Shown in pieces: positions 1 through 12,085 of a stretch of DNA of 64,000 nt. The stretch is from Agrypnia vestita (lineage: Eukaryota; Arthropoda; Insecta; Trichoptera; Phryganeidae). Position numbers and translations under genes: made by a program. The notes beneath the pieces are model-generated. The model saw only the letters and a program-made list of their open reading frames with translations. It had not been told where the DNA came from and made no database searches. The stretch is from contig JADDOH010011267.1 in the NCBI GenBank assembly GCA_016648135.1, positions 1-64,000 on the forward strand, given 5' to 3'. How positions within the stretch are numbered: the stretch's first letter is position 1; each line of letters opens with the position of its first letter.

Positions 1-2
1 AA

Positions 3-185
3 GCCGACGTCAGTCAAAACCGCAGAAGCAACAGCAGCAGCAGATTGCGTGAATAAACCGTATCTATCACAGCAACTCTCGGCAAAGGCAATGTAGTCCA
101 ATTCGCCGTTGAAGTCAATGGTGTATCTGTCGAGAGCGAGTTTTTCGGGAATGCCTCTGTTATCGGATTCGTTTCTGGGGAAGAT
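3..185 (-). pseudogene. Left-edge partial reading frame, unknown repeat-type protein
   Basis: Reading the minus strand from about 185 to the window edge gives 61 uninterrupted codons with normal amino-acid composition. They include the stretches ESDNRGIPEKLALDRYTIDF and GELDYIAFAESCCDRYGLFT, followed by an alanine-rich run ending LTDVG. The frame is closed upstream by TGA at 186-188. A pyrimidine-rich tract ending CAG lies just inside the open stretch and could be a 3' splice site, so this may be an internal exon. Base composition is clearly more GC-rich than the DNA that follows. The wording reminds me of arthropod repeat-associated proteins of unknown function, but I cannot name a family. 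The rest lies outside the window. Confidence 0.35.
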
Positions 186-1225
186 TCACGCACTGAATCT
201 TCATCACAATTTGCTGAGACAGAATAGGTTTCTTGAGTAAAACACGACTTTTTTGTTATCCTTATCTTGTCGTTTAATTAATCTAGCCGTTTTTTTCTTA
301 TCAAAACCGCTTATAACCATTTTCCTTTCATTTATTTGATCCAACAAAAACTTCTCTCATTGATGTAAACTTTCTTAGGTTTTAGACACGAACAAGATTT
401 AAATGAAGCGCATTTACAAGTGGAAACGTCAAAAAGTTTCTCAGATGACTAAAAAACATTTCAGTTTATTTTCAAAACTATCATTTCGTTTGGTTTTGGG
501 GTATTTTTTCAAATTGAGATACTTTTCAAAATTGGATTTCACTGATTAAATAACTCGTTCCTTAGTTGCAACTGGAATCGAAGTTTTGGTCCAAATATTG
601 TTGATCTCTTCGGAAAAAATCACATATATATCTGATTTGGATTGATCTTTTTAATTATACGTGAATTTCAGGTCGTTCTTGACAAATAAAATAAATTAAA
701 TGACGTCCCTTATAGTTGGTAGCTGCTAATTGTTAAGTTCTTTGTATGGTCCGAACATAGCATAAGTACGCCTCAAACTTCTTATTTAAAAATGACAAAA
801 TCCGCTTTTACTACCGTAACAATCACCATGGTACTTTTATGGTATAAAAATTATTTTGGCTACGAAGAAAACAGTCGCGAGTCAAGTCAAGAAAGTTCTC
901 AAAACAAATTCAAACTTGAGGGTATTTGCAGGTTGAAACCTAACAAATCGAAGTTGCTGGTAACGTGTTGTTGCATTCAAATCGAAACGTCATGTATGAT
1001 TTACACCTAAATAGAATAAAAAGTAAATATTTTTTTGTATTTAGTTCAGGAGCCAAAATTGAGGATAGCGAAATATCACCATAAAAATGACAATTTTTCA
1101 AAACTTTGTAGATCGGTAGAACCTTAAAGATATAGTTTTATTTTATTTTTAAAATTATTTTGGTAATCTACGCTCAATTACGCAAGTTTTGAGAGGTCTT
1201 GTGTTAAGATAAGCCAAAATAAAAT
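186..1225. other. AT-rich stretch, nothing recognised
   Basis: No reading frame, tRNA, inverted repeat or known repeat could be supported here. A 72-codon frame at 792-1010 has no recognisable domain and low-complexity composition, so I treat it as chance. Confidence 0.4.
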
Positions 1226-1513
1226 TTATCGGGACAGCCTAATGTATATGGCTCTGCGGAAATACTCTTGAGCAGATTGAGCAGGTTGGTTATTGGCCCT
1301 ATTTATTTGTCTTGACACTATTCTGGGACATTTAATTTCTACATCTAGCTGCTCAGCTACTTCTTTAGCCTCTTCAAAAAGCTGTCGGTAAATTACGTCC
1401 GCATTTTCTCTTTTATTTTGTAGAACACTTATAGTATCATTAATAACGTCCGCAGCTTTTTTTAAATCAATCGAGTTCGATTGCAGTATTCTGCTTAAAG
1501 ATACAGTAGTAAC
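1226..1513 (-). pseudogene. hAT-type / zinc-finger-MYM-like transposase exon fragment
   Basis: The minus strand from 1513 to a TAA at 1226-1228 is open for about 95 codons. It includes SNSIDLKKAADVINDTISVL and later EEAKEVAEQLDVEIKCPRI, ending near QEYFRRAIYI. This pattern (a helix around 'DL..A..V...', then an '..Q.R.NAD..' helix, a short basic link and 'EYFRRAIYI') is typical of the middle of hAT-family transposases related to P52rIPK and zf-MYM proteins. Immediately upstream is a textbook 3' splice site: a TACTAAC branch-point match, a pyrimidine run and TTTTTCAG ending at 1514. The fragment therefore looks like an exon whose upstream partner lies to the right on the minus strand. No downstream hAT dimerisation domain is visible, so it is probably a dead remnant. 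Family assignment is by pattern memory only. Confidence 0.5.
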
Positions 1514-1581
1514 TGAAAAATAAAAAAGTTAGTAAGTGACTGAATGTGAGTATGAGTATTTTAATTAGTGGTCCACCTAGA

Positions 1582-1640
1582 TCCTGGACCCAGCCCAGGG
1601 GGGGGTCATGACCCCCGTGACCCCCCCCCTGGATCCGCGC
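1582..1640. repeat. G-run/C-run palindrome
   Basis: An imperfect palindrome centred near 1613 joins CCAGGGGGGGG to CCCCCCCCCTGG around TCATGACCCCCGTGA, flanked by GATCC-like bases. On the minus strand it reads GCGCGGATCCAGGGGGG..., a form I associate with DNA-transposon ends in several animals. That association is from memory. Confidence 0.45.
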
Positions 1641-2354
1641 TTGTGCAACGTTCACCGATTCCTTCATTAGAACATCCACACATTTAAATTTTTTTAAAAT
1701 TCTATGTATGTTCGAGACCTGAAAACCTTTCAATAATTTGAAAGGACTATGCATCCGTAGTCTTTTCTCATGAACTAGTAGTGTACTTAGATTTTGTATT
1801 GGAAGTGGGAAGATTATGTCTCTCTGGGAAGGAAAAATAAGATCATATTTTACGAAACTTCAAACTTGAGTTTTCTGGGATATTGTGCCGTCAATATACT
1901 TACGATCTTTCTGGTTGACGTTTTGGGTACCATTACAGGGTCTATCATCAGGGTTGATGAGACACTAGATGTTTTATGATATAGCCAAAATATTGAAATT
2001 TTCGCGTTTTTATTGTTTTATTTTTCATGATTTTTTTGCTTTGCTTATTTTTAGAAGCCGCTCGAAAAACCACATCTCCGATGATTCAAACCGCTTTAGC
2101 ATTGTTTCAGTGGGTCATTAGAAGTCATCCAACATATAAATAATTCATCCTCTCTATACCGTGATAGAAAATATCTTTAAGCATCTACGGTGTCAAGCCG
2201 TGTTACCGTAAGAGATTTTGATAGTTTAAATCATTCGGTTTCATCTTCAACCTCAAAATATTACATCATATTTCTGTTTAGTAATCTTTTATGCCACAAC
2301 ATTCACATTTTATAATATTATTAATTGATATGCCAGTTAATTTGTGGTGCAACT

Positions 2355-2540
2355 TGATTATTTTAATTTAAATTAAACTTTGTAACACACACGTTAAGTT
2401 AAATCTCTCATCATCATCTGAGAAAACACTCATAAACAACATCACATTCCGCCAAATGTCTCCGATCTTCAAAATCTTCCCCTTAAAGACCACACTAAAA
2501 TCACCCCACCGCCCCGCGATCGGTTAATCTACTCGAATAA
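2355..2540. repeat. Dispersed repeat, relative of the fold-back at 30735-31015
   Basis: The order CACACACGTTAAGTTAAAT, CTCTCATCATCATCTGAG, CTTCCCCTTAAAGACCACAC, CGCCCCGCGATCGG parallels the sequence at about 30760-30905 with many substitutions. I see no coding frame. It is probably a decayed Penelope-type terminal repeat. Confidence 0.45.
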
Positions 2541-3008
2541 GATGACTTGGGTTAGTCATAAATTAAACTCCTGCTTCTCTCGAAACAACAATATTGATAA
2601 ATATAACTGAGCGTGTGAGCATTAAGAAGCTTAGTTTAGTTAAAATTTAAGAAAAATCATGTTTTATCTTTCCTTTGATTCAATCAATCACTTCAGTACT
2701 TTCATCTTCACTCACCTTAGTACTTGAAAAATAGATTCACCTTTTTATCTAATTATGGTCTTTCACTCCGTTCCGTTGACAGCACATCACTATCCATCCC
2801 CATTCATAATACTGAAAGCTTCAGTTCTTCATTCCAAATGTAGCCGGCTAGGCTGGGGAATCGACTAAGTATAGATATAACATCATCATAGTCAATAACT
2901 ATCTTCAAAAGTATTTCTACCTTTCTCAAAACCTAGTTAAACCCTTCTTTATCCCCATCCATCTCCTAGTTCTTTTGGTTTGTGTCTTCCGGGTTATCAT
3001 GCCGTGGT

Positions 3009-3223
3009 TATCTGTCTGTTCTTGTAACTTCCGTAATTTCGTTTGTATTCTCGGCTAAAAAACAAATTAAACGGCCGGGATGGGCCTTGAACTCCATGCC
3101 ACCAAACCACTATGTTGCTAGGGCCGCGTCTCCGTGGAGCGCCAAAAGTTGCTAGAAATATATACTAGGGCTTAGCAAAAATGCGAAATAATGTTTCGTC
3201 ATTTTTGACGGGTTGCAGCTAGT
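3009..3223 (-). repeat. SINE-A copy (tRNA-derived, minus sense)
   Basis: In minus sense the copy starts with ACTAGCTGCAACCCGTCA and the CGTCAAAAATGACG hairpin. It then shows a degenerate internal B-box-like GAGTTCAAGGC and ends in the (ACAGACAG)-type tail next to ACGAAATTAC. The same order is seen at 10282-10555, 23632-23788, 52273-52437 and, best preserved, 56904-57166. Confidence 0.6.
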
Positions 3224-3225
3224 AT

Positions 3226-4069
3226 AATAATTAGGTATTATAGCTTCAATATGTATTATTTAACTTTTCGAAGGCAGTGGAATTTTACTGTTTCACTAAA
3301 TTGTGCCGTTGGTTGAAAGACATCGCCAACTTGCAATAATAATCGCCATTGTGATAAGTATGTAAGCAAAAAATTAATTAATTAAAAAAATACCTTATCT
3401 AGTTTTAAAGCATTTAGATAGGTAAGTGTCGTAAATTGACTATAAATATTGAGCGTTAAATTTTAAAAAAAGTGAGAAAATAGTTTTATAACAGTTTATG
3501 AACATTCATTAAGTTGTATCCGATATGATCTTACTCCTTATGCGTATTCATTTAATTATTGAAATAGAAACATAATTGTAACTGTGTGCTTTTTATTTAT
3601 TTCTCTGTAAAATCAAGGAGCCATCATAAAGAAAATATTTTTCTAAGGATAAGCTTAATTATATATTGCATTTTTAATTTTATATTGCACTTTTGATTGG
3701 AGCGGTATACCCGTGTTAAGAAAGGGTCAAATGATAACACTTTCAAAATGCATTCAATTGTTGCCTTAAAATTCATTTCCATAGTTAAGTAAATTAGTCA
3801 ATAAGTACTTTTGATTTTCTAATTTATATCACTAGCGTCGACAAGCAGTCTACAATATAAAATAAAGCTCATTAAGTGGGTACATTAATTTACCCTCTTC
3901 CTAAGTAGCTATTAGGGTAATTATTTGTGATTACCTTAGGAAATTTGCAGGTATTAGTCATCCCTTCCGGATAGCATTGTTAAGGGCTAATTATCGTTTC
4001 GCACCATCGCCAATAGCAACATTTCTGATAAGCACCTGCGGGTTGGTATTTCAATGCGAGTCCTGACGC
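3226..4069. other. AT-rich non-coding stretch
   Basis: No reading frame, RNA gene or clear repeat could be supported between the SINE-A copy and the inverted-repeat element. Confidence 0.4.
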
Positions 4070-4663
4070 CATAGAGCCAGCGACCAGACTTACGTTTGAC
4101 ATTTGAGTGAGGGCGATTTTGGCAGATAACAGGTAATACAGTTACAAAAAATTAGTAATCAAAACGTAAAAAAAACAAACCTGTTTTTCTAATATGCTTA
4201 ATGGGGCAGTATTATACTCTCACATTAATTATTGTCAGACGCTTTTTCGGGACATTTAGACGCTATGCAGCTGTATAAATAATAGTGACATTTACGTTAC
4301 TTATTTATTTATTTTACTTACGCCTGAGGGGCTCTTATAAGTAATAAATAATATGAATATATAATAGATGTAACAAAATAGTGTGGTTGAACGTTGTAAC
4401 TTAAATTTGTTAAAATAAAATATAATATAAGACAAAATAATACATAATACAGTTTAAAAAAAGGACTAATTAATTTATTGCAGGTTTTTACATGAAAAAT
4501 ATTAATATACAATAAATATAGTATAATAATGCAATAAATTGTAATTTCAATATATTAAAATAAAAATCCAAAAAAATTTAGAAATAATTCATTCAATGCA
4601 AAAAAAAAGACATGTGTATTATAGTAACAAATAGGATTTTATATATTTTATTCAGCCACTATT

Positions 4664-5145
4664 TATTTATTTATTTCAACTTACGGAACAGAAGTAACTT
4701 TTACATAATAATATATACAATAAATCCAAAGAGTAGAACAGCAAAAAATTGCAAAATTGACATAATATAGATAGTTGTTTAAAGTTATAACAGTAATTTA
4801 GAAATAGGAGGTGTGAATTATATAAGATAAAACTTAATTAAGAAAAAAGAAGGTAAGAAATGTATACAATGTATAAATAGGTTTAATAATTTGTTTGCGA
4901 TTGCATTATGAATTTAGAACGGCAGGGTGTAGAGCTTTTAGTAGCGAATCTTTATATTATGCTAAACTGGAATTATAAGTAATAGAAATGTGCGCATAGG
5001 TGTTACCTAGTCTATGCAGTCTGGGTGCAAGAGAGTTAAAATGCGAGTTGGTTCTAGTGTTGTCACAATAGAATACTGTAGGTATTCGTGTAGCTCTTTC
5101 AGGCGCATGAAACATAAACAAACAAAATATCAGGGGTGTCAAAAT
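4664..5145 (-). pseudogene. Probable 3' end of a non-LTR retrotransposon
   Basis: Minus-strand sequence starts with a frame containing RTNSHFNSLAPRLHRLGN and runs into AT-rich 3' DNA ending in an (AAATAAATAAAT) tail at about 4664-4675. The short 'R..HFNSLAPRL..LGN' wording resembles the last part of jockey/CR1-type reverse transcriptases. A second A-rich tail at 4300-4320 may be another insertion of the same sort. The assignment is tentative. Confidence 0.35.
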
Positions 5146-5289
5146 GCGAGTTAATAATTTATTAGAGTAAAATCAAATCAGATAAAACTCTCCTGCTGTA
5201 TGATGGCAAAAATCCAGTAAAAATTACTAATTACTTATTACTTTATTAATTAACAATATTAATTTATATTTTAACGTTTTACTTACACA

Positions 5290-5440
5290 TATTTTTGTAC
5301 CTGTATTACCTATTATCTGCTGAAATCCCCCTGCCTCAAATGTCATAATATCCAAACTCTCTCACCTACTATAGTGTACATCTACAGAGAATATTTCAGG
5401 TTTGATACTATAACATAAGTCTGCCGGTCATTGGCTCCTA
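5290..5440 (+). repeat. 150-bp repeat shared with 60385-60540
   Basis: Both copies read TTTACTTACACAT..TTTTTGT.CCTGTATTACC...TATCTGC.GAAA.CCCCCTGC, then AATGTCATAATATCCAAAC and TATTTCAGGTTTGATACTAT, with scattered substitutions. This one forms the right end of the inverted-repeat element at 4070-5445. Confidence 0.65.
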
Positions 5441-5445
5441 CTATG

Positions 5446-6335
5446 ATATATTGTCTAGATCAATTTAATATCGATATTTATTTATATCACGTCGGAGTTA
5501 TCACTTTAAGCGTGGTGAGATTGTTGTAATGAAGAAACCGGTTGTGGTTGGGTGTTGTTATTTATTTCTTACCAGAGATATGCTCCGGTAGCAAGTGAGG
5601 ATGTACAAGTATAATAGAAGCGTAATGCAGATAAATGATACTTCCGAGACGAGAGCGCAGCAAGGCCGGCCGTCGGCCTGCTGTGGATGATGATGATATG
5701 ACGTGATCTTTTGTGTTCCAGCTTGTATATTTTATTTTAATTTTTTTTTTTATTCTTTAAAATGGGAATACAAGAATTTATATTTCCCAGCAAAAGCAGA
5801 GTATAATTACTATAAATTTTATTCAAATGTAAGAAACATATATTTTTTTAGCTTCCTCTTAATGCTTGTCATATTTTCTTCGTTCCCAATATCCCCCGGT
5901 AGTTTAATATACATATAATGTTATTCATTGTATGCATGATTGAATTTTGCTATCTTGTTTTTTTTCTAAACTGTAATTATATTTCATCTTTACTTCTAAT
6001 ACAGTGGTCATGTTTATGTTGATTTTTTTAAAATTTCTTTGAAAAAATCAAAGGTTTTATCAATTAATAATTTTATGAGGAAGTAGAAGTATCTGTTAAT
6101 TATTTTCAAATTTTTTAGCATCATTTTGATTATTTTTGTATATCGACTTCATTTTAGTGCTTTATTTAGGAGTATTGCTAAATTTTCAAATTCATTTTCA
6201 TTAGCCAGAAATTGTATACTGCTGCAGTAATTGATGTGATGGTCTATATATCCCTCCTCTGTCTCACTTACTCCAGGTTGCTTACGCTGCATCTTCGTTT
6301 GCAGTATCGTGTTCTTAATCTACAATACAAACATG
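5446..6335. other. Non-coding stretch with a small GC-rich patch
   Basis: The only notable feature is 5643-5692 (CGAGACGAGAGCGCAGCAAG, then GCCGGCCGTCGGCCTGC), part of which recurs near 23597-23625. No coding content is supported. Confidence 0.35.
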
Positions 6336-6337
6336 CG

Positions 6338-6440
6338 CGTATGACTCGACTCAGTGATTTCGCCAATGCAACATTGAGTCGGGTCAAGTATGCACGACAT
6401 CGAAATTGTGTCGTGTCAGCATGAATCATCTCCCTACAAA
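6338..6440. repeat. Dispersed repeat shared with 23835-23935
   Basis: Both copies have GATTT, a CAAC-containing segment, TTGGGT/GAGTCGGGTCAAGTATGC, ACGAC, and TCGTGTCGTGTCA.CAT.AATCATC. The reading frame through 6212-6424 is incidental to the repeat. Confidence 0.5.
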
Positions 6441-7769
6441 ACCTTGAACAACGGTACGGTATATTCCGAGGAAAGTGAAATTAAGAATGCTTCAGTGGAA
6501 CCAACAGGATTGAGACCGAGAAGAAGTCCAAGAAGTCTCTGAAGTAGACGAACATTTATTTATAAATGGTACCGGATGATCTTGTATTTGGTATCAAAGT
6601 CATTCGCAACCATGACTACTGCTTTATCAAGATATCAAGACACAGGAGAATTTTTTAAGGCATATAAAGTGAGAGGTTAGTCAAGTGAATACACTGAAAT
6701 ATGAATATTAGATAATCATACATTTTGAAAAAAAAAAAATATATATATTATGATTATCATAATGATCATGAAAGTGAACAGAAATTTTCCGGAAATTGTG
6801 TCACGGATTTACTAACTTAAAATGCTTTTTATTGTAAATACAATTTGAAACTTCACGGTTTCACATGTCTTTAAAAAATGTACAAACCTTTCAATTTATG
6901 AACACAAAATACTTGTAACATTGTGGATTATTTATTGAAATAAATATATAATATGAAAAATATAATTATGAATTGTTTTTGTATTCAACGTTTTTTCACA
7001 AAATGAAAAAAGATTCATTATCTATATTCAAATAATAAAAACACTTAATAGATAATTTTTCTAGTGGTAAAAAGTCAAAAACTATGATTGAAAACCGTGT
7101 CTCTGTACACACGTCTAGTTCGCTATTGGTGGGGTTATTTAGGTCCTATGTACAAGGGCGGCGAAGCCTTCATTCACTCGCCAGTGCTCCATCAGGGCGG
7201 TCGCAACCCCCGACACAGCTGGGCAGGGTCGTTCATAGGGGAGGTTTTGTCTGCGCGTACAACTACCAGTGTTTTCAAAAGTGGCGTTGTCAAAAATATC
7301 AACGAATTATAAGAAGTGAAAAGTGCATCGCAGAGAAAATCGTATATTCTAAAGAAATACGAACAGTCTATAATTGAAAAATTGTTTAAACACATGACAA
7401 TTAGTTTGAGAGTGATTTAAAAAATACCTGTAGTTAAAAGAGTGTTTGATTAATGTTTAAAAAAATTATAATGTGTTAGTGTTATAATTTTAACGACGGT
7501 AAATAATACCATTATCTTAAAGATATTTTTAAATTGATTTATTTAAATAAATGACATGAAATTAAGGCACTAATCGAAATCAAACGAGTTTTGATAATAT
7601 CTTGTTGACGAACATTTAAATTATAACACATTTTTCATGTAACAATATCTCGTGCGGTCGCGGACGTTTGATATCACAGTACCGGCGGAGTTACACGTCA
7701 ATCAGCAGGTGGTGATAAACTTAAATTATTAATTAATTAACAAAACGAAACAAACCTGAAATATAACAT
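6441..7769. other. hbn upstream region
   Basis: AT-rich DNA with two GC-richer patches (7080-7290 and 7650-7710) that do not look like repeats. They may hold cis-regulatory DNA for hbn. Overlapping frames of 97 and 74 codons at 7084-7377 have no recognisable domain and I do not call them genes. Confidence 0.4.
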
Positions 7770-7802
7770 TATAAATAGCGCATTTAAAAGAAGGTTTCAG
7801 TG
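7770..7802 (+). promoter_or_regulatory. hbn: hbn core promoter: TATA box plus initiator
   Basis: TATAAATAG starts at 7770, and an arthropod-type initiator TTCAGTG lies at 7796-7802 with its A at 7799. The first T of the TATA box is then at -29, which is the expected spacing. The predicted leader is 213 nt and needs no intron before the ATG at 8012. Start-site mapping was not available. Confidence 0.5.
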
Positions 7803-7815
7803 AAAATATTACAAC

Positions 7816-7857
7816 ATGGATTTGGTTTTATGTCTCGACCGGAAGGGTGGGTATTAA
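7816..7857 (+). other. Upstream ORF in the hbn leader (13 codons)
   Basis: ATG at 7816 in an ACAACATGG context opens 13 codons ending in TAA at 7855-7857. Its context (A at -3) is better than that of the hbn ATG at 8012 (T at -3). It could lower hbn translation. This depends on the inferred start at 7799. Confidence 0.4.
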
Positions 7858-8011
7858 AACAATTCTTAAACGGTCCGGATACGGAGATTTGTGCTACTTA
7901 CTATTATTAAAATTAAAAAAAAACATTTGACATTTAATTGTGGAAGATTTGAGGGGGATCTCGAGTGTGTGTGAATAGTATCACTTCTGCAAGTGAAGGA
8001 GTTGAAGTTCC

Positions 8012-8147
8012 ATGATGATTTCAAGACAGGCTTCTGGAAGACCGTCTCCGTCATCAGGGATGAGGCCCAGAGCATTGTACAGCATTGACCAGATCCTGGG
8101 CAACAATCCTCAGCAAAATCAGGACGAAGGATTCAAGAGACATGAAG
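8012..8147 (+). CDS. hbn: hbn exon 1: start and octapeptide
   Basis: 45 codons and one base. ATG at 8012 is followed directly by a second ATG at 8015. I kept the first because nothing upstream is open in frame. The text [16 protein letters not shown] is the conserved N-terminal block of hbn proteins. The exon ends at GAAG with the donor GTATGT at 8148, phase 1. Codon third positions are mixed, with 23 of 45 ending in G or C. Confidence 0.85.
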
Positions 8148-11100
8148 GTATGTGCTTAACTACTTTTAATAAACATTTAATTAAGTCTGGACATTAATGC
8201 AAATGCAAATTCCTTTTTTTTTAGAAAACGTGGATTTTTATTATTCATTTATATCAAAATGTGTATGCTTAACTAAGTTTTTTTAGGACGCTAACTTATA
8301 TGAAACCTTTGCTCTCGTATAAAAGTAATAAACTGAAGATTATTTACAATATTTAAGAAAATATACTCATTAATCGATAGGCCATGTTCAAAAAAGTCGT
8401 TTTCAGTGTCATAGAAATCATCAATAGTTACTGAATATTTATTTATATGTAGGTACGCAGAATATGTTTTCTTGTGAGCATAAATATAGTATTATGATGT
8501 TTAAACTTTACTAAAATAATTAAGTTATGTTCAATATTTATAAATTTATAAATATGCAAGAAATTTTTAGATTTTTTATGTTTTTAATAGGCTCTTTATT
8601 CATATAGAGATGATTTTTAACAATATATTAAGTTCTTTTTATTAACAACAAACACGTTAGCTACTTTTTAAAAATAAAATTTTCTAAGTATGAAATATGT
8701 CAACAAATGACGCAGTTTTAAAATCAATCTGATTAATAAATATGTATTTAACACTCTGCTACGCAAGATGCAAATAAAGTTTCACTTATGTAAATATGTT
8801 TTATTTACTATTGTTTCTACTACTGTGTATTATTTTTTTATTTAATTTTGTTATAATCATGTATATTTCAAAATATCTAGGTGAAATATGCTACGATATA
8901 AGTTAGCATGTTTGATACTGTTTTTTCACACTTTCGTGAAATATTTTTATGATACATGCAGAATTATGCAATTATTTTTCACTTTGTATACCTCCATTAT
9001 TTGCACCATATTGTAGTGTTATAGTGTTAGAATAATGTATTTTGATAAATCATTATTATTTGCGCCATCTGGTAGCATTAATGAAGGACATTGTTACGTG
9101 GAGAAGGATGTATTGTGATTCTCAATGTCATATTTTGATACTGGTATTTAATTTAATATTAAGAAAATTTTTCTATAAATATTATGATAGCAAACTATTT
9201 TAAAAATTATCGATAGTGTATTGGTTAGCATCCCCGCTTGTTCCGCGAGTGATTGGGATTCTGTTCTCCGCCAGGGAGATTTTAATTTTATTTATTTAGC
9301 TGAATATATGAATATTTTATTGAAATAGCAAAATCAAAAAATGAAATGGGTGGTATAATATATGCGTAACGAGTAACGTATTTTCGAACTATTTTTTATT
9401 TAATAACTTATTATTGAAAACCTTGAAATTTTGATGACAATATATCCGTACAAAATTTAATAAATGCGAATAAGCTTTACAAAATTAAATGTTGGAAATT
9501 TTATTACGAAAAAATTAGTTAAATCTTTCATTTTATGTATATACCTGCATTTATTAATTGTTCAACACATAACATTTGTTTTTTGTTTTCCTATCCTAAT
9601 AAATTAAAAATACAAAATACTTGTCTGAAGCAATCCCCAACAAATAATAATATTTTCGAATGTCCGACCGTAACTTTCTATCCAATAGCTGATCTCATTC
9701 CGTTTTCAAAATGAGTAAAAATTTTTAATAAATTCTTATAAAATAAAATGAAAAAATTAAAGTTATACTTTTTCAATAAAATAGATTTTTATTAAAATAT
9801 TAAGAAGTGCATCCATAACTATATCGTATATGTCATTTGTATTAATCATTAATTAATATAAAATTCTCTGTGTAACAATGTCCATCACTAACTCTACTAG
9901 ATTGCTCAAGTAATAATGAAGTATACGGAGCAAAAAAGTCATAATGCTCTATTTAATGATATCCATCACTAACGTTATCAAGACGCTACATTACTCTAAA
10001 TACCACTATCCTCACATCCTTAACCGGCGGCCGAAATACATATGATAAAAATACGTCATTTTTGACGGGTTACAGCTTGCCTACAAATAAAAAAATAAAT
10101 TTTGTATATATGTATGTATATTGAGATTTAAATCATTGAATATGGATTAAGAAACTCAATCAAACTTAAGTTTGGTGAATATCACGACCCGCTCAGAATT
10201 TACTCATGACGTAATCATTTTCATAAAATAGCACAGAAATGGCATGATGTTAATTATATATATGTTTAGTTAGTTAGTTGATTAAACAATAATTTCGTTG
10301 CCTGTCCGTCTGTCCGTCCGTCCATCCATCCATCTGTCTGTCTGTCCTCATAACTTCGTGTAACATCTGTAATTTGTTTCGAATTAACGGCTAAAGAAGC
10401 GAAATTTAAACGGTCTAAGATGGGGCTTGAACCCCGGGCCAGCGAACCCGAAGGCGGCAACGATAGCGATGTTGTTATCGCCGAGCCTGTATTACCCGTC
10501 AAAAATACAGTACGTATATTACTTGGCAAAGACGCGAACCATTTCATATTCCACCCAATCGCCAGGGCTTGGAATAGTACATTTAACTGCCTGCAGGGGA
10601 AATATAAAAAAAGTTAAAATATTTTGTTAACAGTCGTTATAACCATTTCATGGGTGGTGGCTATAAATAAGTAAATACTTCTTATTCTTATGTAAAAGTA
10701 CTTACAGCTAGTTCATTACAGCTAGTTCATTAAAGAATGCAATTATACCGCCCTAATAAAACACTTAAAACACTTTTGAATAGGTTTTTAGAGGATCCCA
10801 CATTATTCGTTGAAATCTCAACTAATGTATGCAACACCATTAATGTAATCGCAAAATCATATACTTCAAAAATGTCTGTAACCAATATATAAAAAATGTA
10901 TATTATTAATAAATTTCACGTGAATGATTCAACTTCAACCGAAAATTCAACTTCTTGTCTACCATGATAAAGAGGAGTTTTTTGATGATATTATAATAAT
11001 ATATTCGTATTGTTTATACTTATTTATTTATCATATTTACAAATTAAATTTATTTTTGTAATGTACCTGTTATATACAACAAATAAATTGAATTGAATTG

Positions 11101-12053
11101 AATTATAATTACACATTTTTAAGTATGATAAAATGAATATTAATTATTTTACCAGAGTGGGAATAAAATAAATAATTATAGTATGGAACAGGATAGAACA
11201 TAGACGCGTAGACATATTTCCTAGGTTATTTAATTAATTTAAGTCTATAATTAAACAGGAAATTACGAAACGGCTTAAAGGCCTATCAGCAATACGTTTT
11301 GTGCTTTCTTAATTATTTTGTAATATTCCTTGTTCAAATAGATAAGTGTATTCAAATGTAACTAGCTTAGGTAAAATTAGGAATAATATAGAAAATAACA
11401 TAAAAGTATTTGAATATTTATTACATTCAAGTCATAACTATACCCATAAATCAAAATATTATGAGTAGCTTGTTGGTGTAGTGGTCAGGACGCTCGCTTA
11501 GTGATCTGGTGGACGCCAGCAATTTAGTCCTATTTTCATAGCACAAAGGTTTAGTTTATTTTGAAAATAGTAAGGATATTGATGCGACACCTTGCCGTGT
11601 TTGCATATCTATTTTAAAAAAAAATCTTTTTGGGGTATATAAAGTTGTGCCATACATTATTATTTATCTACCACGAAGATTCTCCAAATACAACACCTCT
11701 CTATTCTGACTTACCACTTTCGCCTCATCTACATTCATACGTCTTCTTATGCGTGCTCTTCGGTTTTTCAAGCTTTTAACCACCCTAAAATATTTGGTTT
11801 ATTTGATCACGGTGGATGCCCTCAACACTTGTTTCAAATATTTTACTTATCATCGTACCTAGTGTGAATGAAGAATTCTCACCCTACTTAAAGAATCTTA
11901 TGGTACTTGTAGAATTTGTCGCGCGACGCATGCAAGTGTCGCGTCACGTGTGAGGTATAAGCAAATATGAAATAATATTACACTGAAGTTTATTTATTTA
12001 TTTATATTCGGATGACTTTTTTAGCGCTTGTTAGAATTCATCTCAAGGGAACT

Positions 12054-12085
<32 letters not shown>

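Larger units (their letters stand above)
4070..5445. mobile_element. Non-autonomous DNA element with terminal inverted repeats
   Basis: The left end (GAGCCAGCGACCAGACTTAC, then ATTTGAGTGAGGGCGATTTTGGCAGATAACAGG) is repeated in reverse complement at 5290-5440 (CCTATTATCTGCTGAAATCC ... ATAAGTCTGCCGGTCATTGG). The interior has no transposase frame and carries two other insertions with A-rich 3' ends. Another end copy sits at 60385-60550. The superfamily is not evident from the ends. Confidence 0.55.

Noticed and set aside
7084..7377. Overlapping 97- and 74-codon frames upstream of hbn
   Set aside because: No recognisable domain, two frames equally open, no codon evidence; more likely a GC-richer upstream region.
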